From: VFZS01 sp964353255
Lineage (GTDB): Bacteria; Acidobacteriota; Terriglobia; Bryobacterales; Bryobacteraceae
DNA length: 19,903 bases
NCBI GenBank assembly: GCA_964353255.1
Contig: CAYGVJ010000104.1
Location: forward strand, 1-19,903
Direction of reading: 5' to 3'
Shown: positions 1 through 5,493 of the stretch, one piece after another
Numbering within the stretch: the first letter of the stretch is position 1
How the letters are laid out: each line of letters opens with the position of its first letter
The notes under the pieces: model-generated
Database searches by the model: none
What the model saw: only the letters and a program-made list of their open reading frames with translations
What the model was told of the DNA's origin: nothing
Translations under genes and position numbers: made by a program

Positions 1-21
1 CGGGCGGGAAGACGGAGACGA

Positions 22-125
22 TGCGGACGGTGTAGGCAAGCGTTTCGCGCAAAGCACGCCAAGGCCACGCCAAGAACGCAAAGAGAGGCAGTAAGGAGAG
101 GCCCTGGCGAGCTTGGCGCGAGACC
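22..125. repeat. Dispersed repeat element, copy A (most complete)
   Basis: About 104 bp rich in 'gcaaag' and 'cgccaag' words. Positions 22-95 match 1063-1136 with only two visible mismatches (74 bp, same orientation). Positions 91-118 match 2532-2559, and the motif gcgcgagacc near the end recurs at about 2577-2586. It is the only copy here holding both halves. No coding potential is apparent. It lies upstream of the MNT/HEPN pair and may be a multi-copy genomic repeat. Confidence 0.8.
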
Positions 126-138
126 TTGAGGGTAAAGA

Positions 139-185
139 GGCCGGCTGAGAGCCGGCTGCGGCCTGAGAGGCCGCCCCACAAGGAC
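139..185. repeat. REP-like double hairpin, copy 1
   Basis: Two perfect tandem hairpins. The first is GCCGGCT-gag-AGCCGGC at 140-156; the second is GCGGCCT-gag-AGGCCGC at 158-174, immediately followed by CCCACAAGGAC. Each has a 7-bp stem and 3-nt loop. A near-identical copy lies at 1002-1050. There is no T-run, so it reads as a repetitive extragenic palindrome rather than a terminator. Confidence 0.85.
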
Positions 186-214
186 GTGGCCCCTTCTCTT
201 TTCTCGTGCAAGGC

Positions 215-220
215 TACAAT
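215..220 (+). promoter_or_regulatory. Candidate -10 box (TACAAT) for the MNT/HEPN pair
   Basis: TACAAT ends 7 nt before the GTG at 228, which would place transcription start at or next to the start codon, i.e. a leaderless mRNA. No convincing -35 box is visible. No Shine-Dalgarno sequence precedes the GTG, which is consistent with leaderless initiation. Confidence 0.4.
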
Positions 221-227
221 AGTCTTC

Positions 228-548
228 GTGCAGGATAACGTCCAGCAGGCCCTTTCCGAACTCCGTCGGCGCTTCGAGGAGCTTTACGGCGAGCGGCTGG
301 TCCACCTGATCCTTTATGGCTCCCAGGCGCGCGGGGACGCCCGGCCCTGGTCCGACATCGACCTGCTAGTGGTACTCAAGGGACCGGTCAACGACTACGA
401 GGAGTCGCACCGCACCGAGACGATTGTCGGCGAGATCTGCCTCCAGTTTGATGTCGTCATGATCTGTTTCTTTGTCGGAGAGGCGGAGTACGTCTCCGGG
501 GACGGTGCGTTGTTTAGCAACATCCGCCGGGAGGGCGTGCCGGTGTGA
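228..548 (+). CDS. MNT-type nucleotidyltransferase, probable antitoxin partner of HEPN protein
   Basis: This 106-aa protein carries the minimal nucleotidyltransferase signature GSX10DXD: G31-S32, then D43-I-D45 in the strand SDIDLLVVL. A third acidic candidate is D75 in LQFDVV. In HEPN/MNT toxin-antitoxin modules the MNT protein neutralises the HEPN RNase, in studied cases by AMPylating it. The frame is open upstream to an ATG at 126, but that extension translates the hairpin repeat at 139-185, so the GTG at 228, just after a TACAAT box, is preferred. The stop overlaps the HEPN start by 4 bp, suggesting translational coupling. Family assignment is firm; the antitoxin role is inferred from pairing. 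Confidence 0.88.
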   Translation: MQDNVQQALSELRRRFEELYGERLVHLILYGSQARGDARPWSDIDLLVVLKGPVNDYEESHRTETIVGEICLQFDVVMICFFVGEAEYVSGDGALFSNIRREGVPV

Positions 549-940
549 CCGCTGAGCAAGCCGATCTCCTCACACAGACGAGGCGAAGCCTCGCGGCGGC
601 ACGGGCAGTTCTGGACGTGGGTTACCCGGAGGTGGCCGTCTCCCGCGCGTACTACACCATGTTCTACTGCGCGTCGGCGCTCTTGCGGGGCGAGGGGTTG
701 TCCTTCTCCAAGCACTCGGCGGTGATTGGGGCGTTTGGGCGGCATTTCGCACGCACTGGAAAGGTGCCGGTCGATCTCCACCACGGGCTCGTCCAAGCCG
801 AGAAGGCCCGCTTGGGCGCCGACTACGTGGTGGGCCGCACCGTGCCCGGCGAGGAGGCTGAGGAGCAGATCAAGCGGGCGGAACGTTTCCTGGCGGTCAC
901 GGAGGAACTGATCGGCGCTCCGTCACTTGAGGACGAGTAG
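545..940 (+). CDS. HEPN domain protein, candidate toxin of the MNT/HEPN pair
   Basis: A 131-aa all-helical protein with the hallmark of short HEPN proteins paired with MNT enzymes: S33-RAYYTMFYCASALL, then SFSKHSAVIGAFGRHF and a C-terminal EEAEEQIKRAERFL helix. It starts at GTG 545 inside the antitoxin stop (GTGA). HEPN toxins usually act as RNases through an R-X4-6-H motif. Here R34 is followed at the expected site by Y41 rather than His, and I see no other clean R-X4-6-H, so RNase activity is uncertain; H57 in the SKHS turn is another candidate. The pair is bounded on both sides by copies of the double-hairpin and 74-bp repeats, which fits a transferable cassette. Confidence 0.85.
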   Translation: MTAEQADLLTQTRRSLAAARAVLDVGYPEVAVSRAYYTMFYCASALLRGEGLSFSKHSAVIGAFGRHFARTGKVPVDLHHGLVQAEKARLGADYVVGRTVPGEEAEEQIKRAERFLAVTEELIGAPSLEDE

Positions 941-1001
941 TCGCCACTCTGGTAGGGCGGCGAACCCAGCTCGGTGGAGTTCTGCTACCGGTTGGGGATG
1001 G

Positions 1002-1050
1002 GGCCGGCTGAGAGCCGGCTGCGGCCTCAAAAGGCCGCCCCACAAGGACA
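1002..1050. repeat. REP-like double hairpin, copy 2
   Basis: This is the second copy of the element at 139-185: GCCGGCT-gag-AGCCGGC at 1003-1019, then GCGGCCT-caaa-AGGCCGC at 1021-1038, then CCCACAAGGAC. Both stems are intact, and the only change is in the second loop (gag to caaa), so pairing is conserved while the loop varies. It lies about 60 bp after the HEPN stop. The rest of 941-1152 holds this element, repeat copy B and no recognisable gene. Confidence 0.85.
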
Positions 1051-1062
1051 AGCTGGAGAGGG

Positions 1063-1136
1063 TGCGGACGGTGTAGGTAAGCGTTTCGCGCAAAGTACGC
1101 CAAGGCCACGCCAAGAACGCAAAGAGAGGCAGTAAG
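1063..1136. repeat. Dispersed repeat element, copy B (left half)
   Basis: It matches 22-95 with two differences (aggTaag and aaagTacg here). Similarity stops sharply after GTAAG at 1136. The missing right half begins with the same GTAAG at 2532, on the other side of the sigma-factor operon. Confidence 0.8.
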
Positions 1137-1152
1137 ACGCGATCTCCAGTTC

Positions 1153-1311
1153 TCAGGCGAGGCGGAGCCTCACTGTGAACACGAGCTGCGAGAGTCCCCA
1201 GATCGCGAAGAGCGCCACCACGGCCTCCGCGCCGCTGGCACCGCCGGTCATGACGGCGACTTTGCCGATCAGGCCGGGATAGATCGGCAGTGCTTCGGGC
1301 GCTGTCGACAT
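1153..1311 (-). CDS. Small single-span membrane protein (52 aa), third gene of sigma operon
   Basis: A 52-aa ORF starting at ATG 1311, four bases after the stop of the membrane protein at 1316. A strong AAGGAG ribosome binding site sits 10 nt upstream of the ATG, inside the previous gene, supporting coupled translation. The N-terminus (APEALPIYPGLIGK) is followed by a Gly/Ala-rich stretch and one hydrophobic helix at about residues 29-47 (EAVVALFAIWGLSQLVFTV), ending in a basic tail RLRLA. The KVAVMTGGASG stretch recalls the start of an SDR enzyme, but nothing after it supports that. I do not recognise a family. Operon position suggests a membrane role linked to the sigma factor, which is inference. 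Confidence 0.6.
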   Translation of the reverse strand: MSTAPEALPIYPGLIGKVAVMTGGASGAEAVVALFAIWGLSQLVFTVRLRLA

Positions 1312-1315
1312 GGCT

Positions 1316-1663
1316 TCATTGCTCCTTGCTCTCGCTGGTGGATGGGCCGAAGCCGCAACGTCCGCGCCAGCTTTGCCGGAATCGTTCCCGCTCCTCAGGG
1401 GTCATGTGCTCCCAGCGCTCGGCCATGCGACGGCGGTAGTTGGAGCGCCCGGAACCGTGAAATCCAAATCCGCCGAAGAGGATCCGGCACAGCGCCAGCA
1501 TCCCAACCGCTTGCCAGAAGGTGATCTGGCGCCAGCCGAAGAGCGGCGGCAGCAGCCAATTCCACAGGCGCATCACTACTTCGCCGCCGATGGCGATAAA
1601 CAGCAGCATCCCCAGAATCGCCAGCGGAGCGATGAAAATCAATCTCTTCAATCTCGGTCTCAT
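1316..1663 (-). CDS. Small two-span membrane protein downstream of ECF sigma factor
   Basis: A 115-aa protein with hydrophobic segments at about residues 8-30 (LIFIAPLAILGMLLFIAIGG) and 48-65 (TFWQAVGMLALCRILFGG). Between them is a Trp/Pro-rich loop (LWNWLLPPLFGW), and a basic cytoplasmic-type tail contains MTPEERERFRQ. The ATG at 1663 is preferred over one at 1735 because the longer form runs back into the sigma gene, while GAGGGA lies just upstream of 1663, overlapping the sigma stop. Small proteins with this layout often follow ECF sigma genes. It could tether or inhibit the sigma factor, but I see no known anti-sigma (zinc-finger or RskA-like) motif. Function unknown. Confidence 0.75.
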   Translation of the reverse strand: MRPRLKRLIFIAPLAILGMLLFIAIGGEVVMRLWNWLLPPLFGWRQITFWQAVGMLALCRILFGGFGFHGSGRSNYRRRMAERWEHMTPEERERFRQSWRGRCGFGPSTSESKEQ

Positions 1664-1673
1664 GTTCAGTCCC

Positions 1674-2258
1674 TCACGCTTTCGTAAGTTCGGCGTAAAT
1701 GCTCTGCAATCGCTCGCGCAGATGCAGCACCGCATAGCGTTTGCGGGAGAGCAGCGTATTCACGCTCACGCCGGTCTCGGCGGCCATCTCCTTGAAACTG
1801 CGCCCTTCCAACTCGTGCGCAACAAACACCTCGCGCTGCTCCTCCGGCAGTTCGTCGATCGCCAACTCGAGTTCATCGAGAAGCACGTTGCGGGCGTAAA
1901 GCGCCTCCGGTCCGGCATCGGGCGAAGGCAGCAGGTCTTCCAACTGCAGCAGTTCGCCGTCCTCGTTCGCGACGGCGGTATCGCTGAAGCTCTCCGGCGT
2001 CTTCTTGCGGAAGAGATCGGTGATGCGATTGCGCGCCACGCGAAACAGCCAGCCGGTGACGTGCTCGATCGGCATCAGCAGGCGGTTCGCTTCCACCAGC
2101 TTGTAGAAGACGTCCTGCAGAATGTCCTCAGCGTCGCGCGGGTCGGGCACGCGCCGTCGAATGAAGTTGCGCAGCCGGGACTGCTCCCGCTTGACCACTT
2201 CGGAGATCCGCTCGTCCTGTTCGTGTGCCATCCGCTCCAGGCTCGCCGCGTCCTTCAT
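1674..2258 (-). CDS. ECF-type RNA polymerase sigma factor
   Basis: A 194-aa protein with the two-domain ECF layout. Sigma-2 spans about residues 25-86 and includes DAEDILQDVFYKL and GWLFRVARNRITDLFRKK. Sigma-4 spans about residues 128-186 with LPEEQREVFVAHELEGRSFKEMA and the recognition helix VSVNTLLSRKRYAVLHLR. A second in-frame ATG at 2231 (MAHEQDERI) has GGAG just ahead and could be the true start, giving 185 aa. It heads a three-gene minus-strand operon with two small membrane proteins and lacks a classical anti-sigma gene. TACAAT on the minus strand at 2300-2295 is a possible -10 box, without a clear -35. Confidence 0.93.
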   Translation of the reverse strand: MKDAASLERMAHEQDERISEVVKREQSRLRNFIRRRVPDPRDAEDILQDVFYKLVEANRLLMPIEHVTGWLFRVARNRITDLFRKKTPESFSDTAVANEDGELLQLEDLLPSPDAGPEALYARNVLLDELELAIDELPEEQREVFVAHELEGRSFKEMAAETGVSVNTLLSRKRYAVLHLRERLQSIYAELTKA

Positions 2259-2359
2259 CCATCTACGGTTGTAGACGAATGAGGGGGTGCGGATATTGTA
2301 GGGTCGCTAGTGAACCGATCGCATCCCAATGGCCCGCATGGGCCGCTCCTCTGCCGCAT

Positions 2360-2530
2360 CACCAGCCGGCGCCACAGGTTCCCCAGGTTGTAGGCGATCA
2401 CGGTCAGCCACAGCCGCACTTGGTTGGCCCGGAACCGATGGCAACTCAGCCGCGTCATCCTCACCGCCTGTTTGCCTTCCTGGATCCAACGCTCCGCCGT
2501 GCCCCGCTGGTTGTAGAACCGCACCACCGC
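2360..2530 (-). pseudogene. IS1380-family transposase remnant
   Basis: About 57 codons of recognisable C-terminal transposase sequence, reading AVVRFYNQRGTAERWI, then GKQAVRMTRLSCHRF and LWLTVIAYNLGNLWRRLV. This matches the conserved end of IS1380-family DDE transposases. The 5' side is cut exactly at 2531-2532, where repeat copy C begins. After LWRRLV similarity is lost and the frame runs into the region upstream of the sigma gene. There is no start codon, catalytic core or terminal inverted repeat, so it cannot be functional. It lies in the 340-bp gap between the sigma gene and the TPR operon; 2259-2359 has no other recognisable gene. Confidence 0.75.
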
Positions 2531-2531
2531 G

Positions 2532-2590
2532 GTAAGGAGAGGCCTTAGCGAGCTTGGCGGAATCTTGGCGTGCTGGGCGCGAGACCCTTC
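2532..2590. repeat. Dispersed repeat element, copy C (right half)
   Basis: It begins GTAAGGAGAGGCC like 91-103 of copy A, continues TAGCGAGCTTGGCG, has about 18 extra bases relative to copy A, then shares gcgcgagacc. It holds only the right half of the element, complementing copy B (1063-1136). It abuts the truncated IS1380 transposase on one side and the end of the TPR operon on the other. Confidence 0.7.
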
Positions 2591-2598
2591 CCTGGGGC

Positions 2599-3237
2599 TT
2601 ACGGCGTCTTCTTGACGGTTTCGCCTTTGCGCAGGAGGGTGGGGGGTTTCTTCTTTTCCTTTTCTTCCTCAGTTTTCTTTTCGGCGGCGCGTTTCTGGTC
2701 GGCCTCCTTCGGCGTCAGGGCGGATTCGCGCTCCTTCTTCTCCCGCTCCTCGCGGGCGGCGACGGCCTCGGAGCGCTTGGCGAGGTCCTCCTGGGCGAGC
2801 TCGAGGCTGTCGCGGGTGGTTTCGACGGCTTGGTCCAGAACGAATTCGTAGCGGGCGCGGTCTTTGGGCTGGCTGGCGACGATTTTCTCCAGGACGGCGA
2901 GCATCTCCTTCTCACCTGCGGCCACCGCCTCCGTGCCGAGGGCTACTTCGAGCTTGCGCTGGAGCGCGTCATCGACCACCACGTCGATGGCATCGATGAT
3001 CTTGGTGTACTCATCGAGCAGATCGTGGACCAGCGCGGCCCGGCCGGGTTTCTCCTGCTGGAGGAGCTGCCGGACCAGCTCCAGCCGCTGCTGGGCGAAC
3101 TGAACGTAGAACTTGAGCCGGTCGCTCGGTTCTTGGGCCAGCCGCACCAGGTCGGCCTCCTCGGCGGTGAGGAAGTCGCGCTGCGCCAAGCCGCGCGGCA
3201 CACTCACGAAAAGCAGCAGCGCCACCAACACTCTCAT
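2599..3237 (-). CDS. Exported helical protein with charged C-terminus, function unknown
   Basis: A 212-aa protein with a signal peptide of about 18 residues (MRVLVALLLFVSVPRGLA, then Q). The mature part is predicted almost entirely helical: an Asp/Glu/Leu-rich region to about residue 145, then a coiled-coil-like stretch (EEREKKERE, EKKTEEEKEKKK) to the end. Its ATG overlaps the stop of the preceding 146-aa gene (ATGA, 3234-3237), so it is the last gene of a three-gene operon behind a TPR protein. I recognise no named family or catalytic motif. A periplasmic structural or scaffold role beside the TPR protein is plausible inference. Confidence 0.8.
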   Translation of the reverse strand: MRVLVALLLFVSVPRGLAQRDFLTAEEADLVRLAQEPSDRLKFYVQFAQQRLELVRQLLQQEKPGRAALVHDLLDEYTKIIDAIDVVVDDALQRKLEVALGTEAVAAGEKEMLAVLEKIVASQPKDRARYEFVLDQAVETTRDSLELAQEDLAKRSEAVAAREEREKKERESALTPKEADQKRAAEKKTEEEKEKKKPPTLLRKGETVKKTP

Positions 3238-3674
3238 TTTTTCTTCTTTCCCCCCATGATCCCGAGCAGCAACTCCTGATGCACTTTCTCAATGGCGGCG
3301 CGAACCTGGTCCAGCGCGTCGCGGTCCTCCCAACTCATGGTCTCCCGAAAATCCCCGAGCTGCCGCAGGAAGCCACGGGTCTTGATCTCGGCGTGCTTGA
3401 AGTGCTTGGGGCTTCGGCTGGGGTTCTTACCGGTCTGCCGCAAAGACTCGTGGGCCAGCAGAACCGAGTCGCGCAACTCCTCCAGCGCCGCCTGGGTACG
3501 CTGGATGTCCCCCTGGCTGTAAGCTTCCTTGGCCAGGCGGAGAACCTGATCGGCGTTGTCCAGGGCCATCCGCGACCGCTTCTCCAGGTTGGGCTCGGCT
3601 CGGGCGGCGGTCAGGTCGGCCAGTGCTGGCGCCGCCGCCAGGAATGCGGCCAGCACTGTAGCCAGACGAATCAC
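3234..3674 (-). CDS. Exported helical protein, function unknown
   Basis: A 146-aa protein with a clear signal peptide (MIRLATVLAAFLAAAPALA, cleavage before D20). The mature chain is helical: LEKRSRMALDNADQVLRLAKEAY, then a Gln/Glu/Leu helix and DALDQVRAAIEKVHQELL, with a C-terminal GKKKK. It starts 6 bp after the TPR gene stop and its own stop overlaps the next gene. The repeated helical pattern resembles TPR-associated or four-helix-bundle periplasmic proteins, but I cannot name a family. Confidence 0.8.
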   Translation of the reverse strand: MIRLATVLAAFLAAAPALADLTAARAEPNLEKRSRMALDNADQVLRLAKEAYSQGDIQRTQAALEELRDSVLLAHESLRQTGKNPSRSPKHFKHAEIKTRGFLRQLGDFRETMSWEDRDALDQVRAAIEKVHQELLLGIMGGKKKK

Positions 3675-3680
3675 TCTGCC

Positions 3681-4907
3681 TCACCTCCTGCTCAGCTCTT
3701 TTTCGAGCACGCGCACGCGCTGGCGGGCCTTGAACTCCTCCTCCGGGTGCCGGCCCTGGCTGGCGGCCAGGAAGCGCTGGTAGGTGGCGAGCGCGCCCTT
3801 CACATCCTTGAGCTTATCCAGGACGATAGCTCGCAGGTAGAGGTGACCTTCGCTCTCCCCTCCCAGGGCCTTGACGCGGTCCAGCGCCGCCAGAGCCTGT
3901 TGGTTGTCGCCGAGCGAGATCAGCATGGCCGCCAGCTCGTTCCAGGCTTCCAGCAGATCCGGCTTGGCCTGGACTGCCTGGAGAAACTGGCGGGCCGCGG
4001 CCGAGTAGTTCTTCTGGTCACGCAAGGCGCGGCCATAGAACATTCTCAGCTCGAGGCTGGCGGGCTCGGCCTGCACCGCCTGCTCGAGCATTGCCAGCTC
4101 TTTCTCCGGCTGGTTGGTTCGGCGATAAGCCAGCGCCAGGGTGACGCGGTTGGCGGCGGAGGGGGACTTCCCGACCACCCACTCCAGATGGGGAACCGCC
4201 TCGGAGGGACGTCCGGCCGCCATCAGCAAGGCGCCCAACCGCTCGCGCGCCCCGAGGTTGTCCGGGAACTCCCGGTATATGACGATAGCCGGCTCGGCCT
4301 GCTGGTTCTTCTCGAAGAGGACGGCCAGCTCCAGCAGCGCGTCCTTGAAGCTGGCCTCCAGCTCCGCCGCTTTCCGGAAGTGCGGTTCGGCCTCGAGGAG
4401 CCGGTTCTGCCGGGCCAGGGACTGCGCCAGCCCGAGTTGCGCCGGAGCCGACTTAGGATCCAGCGCGGCCACGGCTTCATACGCCTGCCTGGCCCGGGCG
4501 TAGTCTCCGGTCTCGAACCATGCCTGCCCCAGATAGAGAAGGGGGCGAGTCTCCTGAGGCTTCTGCTTCGCGGCGGACTCCAGATGGGGGATGGCTTCGC
4601 CGGCCTGCTTCTGGCGCAATAGGACGATGCCCAGGTTCAACTCCGCAGGGTAGAGGCCGGGTTTCAGTTCGAGCGCCTTCTTGTAGGCCCCGATGGCCTC
4701 CGGATCGTGACCCAGGAAACTCTGCGCCAGCGCCAGATGAAAGTATGCCGCGTAGTCGGCGGGGCCGGTCTCAACGGCTTTGGCAAGCAGTTGGACGGCC
4801 TCCTGGTACTTGCCGGCCTCCAGGGCCTTCAGTCCCTCGGCGGCGGGTTCGACGGCTTGCAGCCCGACCAGCAATGCCGCCCCGGCCAGAGACCACATAG
4901 CATCCAT
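3681..4907 (-). CDS. Exported tetratricopeptide-repeat (TPR) protein
   Basis: A 408-aa protein with an N-terminal signal peptide (SLAGAALLVGLQA) followed by roughly ten to eleven 34-residue TPR units across residues 24-405. Examples are GKYQEAVQLLAKAVETGPADYAAYFHLA, given here as separate motifs GKYQEAVQLLAKA and YFHLALAQSFLG, then GDYARARQAYEAVAALDPKSA and KNYSAAARQFLQAV. TPR arrays are protein-binding scaffolds, and export puts this one in the envelope. It is the first gene of an operon with two exported helical proteins. A TAGAAT box at 4911-4906 overlaps the first ATG (4907) and lies exactly 7 nt before the in-frame ATG at 4898 (Met4), so the real start may be 4898 on a leaderless transcript. 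Confidence 0.9.
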   Translation of the reverse strand: MDAMWSLAGAALLVGLQAVEPAAEGLKALEAGKYQEAVQLLAKAVETGPADYAAYFHLALAQSFLGHDPEAIGAYKKALELKPGLYPAELNLGIVLLRQKQAGEAIPHLESAAKQKPQETRPLLYLGQAWFETGDYARARQAYEAVAALDPKSAPAQLGLAQSLARQNRLLEAEPHFRKAAELEASFKDALLELAVLFEKNQQAEPAIVIYREFPDNLGARERLGALLMAAGRPSEAVPHLEWVVGKSPSAANRVTLALAYRRTNQPEKELAMLEQAVQAEPASLELRMFYGRALRDQKNYSAAARQFLQAVQAKPDLLEAWNELAAMLISLGDNQQALAALDRVKALGGESEGHLYLRAIVLDKLKDVKGALATYQRFLAASQGRHPEEEFKARQRVRVLEKELSRR

Positions 4908-4911
4908 TCTA
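4906..4911 (-). promoter_or_regulatory. Candidate -10 box (TAGAAT) for the TPR operon
   Basis: TAGAAT on the minus strand sits 7 nt before ATG 4898 and overlaps ATG 4907. This is the same spacing as TACAAT before the MNT gene and TAGAAT before the methyltransferase gene. No clear -35 is visible. The 145-bp divergent gap to the PilZ gene also contains an AT-rich dyad (GAAAT-cgatt-ATTTC near 4949-4963), a possible operator. Confidence 0.35.
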
Positions 4912-5052
4912 CCCCGGGGTGGAAGCGCGGCCTGATCCGGTTAGGGAAATCGATTATTTCTATCGGCCCGATTCATATTCTGTGTTGCCGGGCCGGCGCC
5001 GCGGCGGTCCGGCACGGCCTAAACTCCCTGGCAGGACATCCGATTAAGGGGT

Positions 5053-5418
5053 ATGGCTGCGAATCAGCAGGTGAAGTGTGAAACCGGCCAGCCCGCGCGG
5101 GTGACGCTGTTGGGAGCGAGCGAGGTTGACTGCCTCGGGCAGGTAGCGAGCGTGTCCGGCGCATCCATGCGCCTGCTGCTGGACCGCGCCGTTCCCCACG
5201 GCGCGGCGGTGCGAGTGGAATGGGACGATACGCTGGTGCTGGGGGAAGTGTGCGACTGCGGTGCCGCCGGAGCGCAGTTCTCAGTGGGTCTGAACCTGGA
5301 ACACTCGCTGCTGCACACCGAACAACTGGCCCGCCTGGCGCGCACGCTGCTGGAGCAGACGCCCAAGGCTCCTGCTGTCGGGCGGAGGGGGCCCATTAGC
5401 AAGGGCCGGGAGTCTTGA
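5053..5418 (+). CDS. PilZ-like domain protein (degenerate c-di-GMP motif)
   Basis: A 121-aa protein with the beta-barrel pattern of a PilZ domain: CLGQVASVSGASMRLLLDRAVPHGAAVRVEW, described here by its motifs GQVASVSGASM, AVRVEWDD, LVLGEVCDC and FSVGLNLEHS. Canonical PilZ proteins bind cyclic di-GMP through RxxxR and D/NxSxxG motifs. The first is not visible and the second is reduced to VSGASM, so nucleotide binding is doubtful. The ATG is preceded by AAGGGG with good spacing. It is 75 bp upstream of rmlD on the same strand and may be co-transcribed with it. Confidence 0.7.
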   Translation: MAANQQVKCETGQPARVTLLGASEVDCLGQVASVSGASMRLLLDRAVPHGAAVRVEWDDTLVLGEVCDCGAAGAQFSVGLNLEHSLLHTEQLARLARTLLEQTPKAPAVGRRGPISKGRES

Positions 5419-5493
5419 CCGTCCGCCGTCCAGAGGATAGCCGGCGGCGGCTCGGGCACAGTCCCACTGGTTTCGCGCTATGCTCTTGGTCTT

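Noticed and set aside
126..227. N-terminal extension of the MNT protein from ATG 126
   Set aside because: The extra 34 codons translate the REP-like hairpin, and the TACAAT box lies inside them.
1137..2531. A clean IS1380 insertion with a 5-bp target duplication
   Set aside because: GTAAG occurs at both ends, but no terminal inverted repeats are visible and one junction falls inside the transposase frame; kept only as a split-repeat observation.
3279..4622. 447-aa plus-strand open frame
   Set aside because: It lies antisense to the TPR gene and its neighbours, and its Leu/Gln/Gly-rich product has no domain logic; it is a high-GC shadow.
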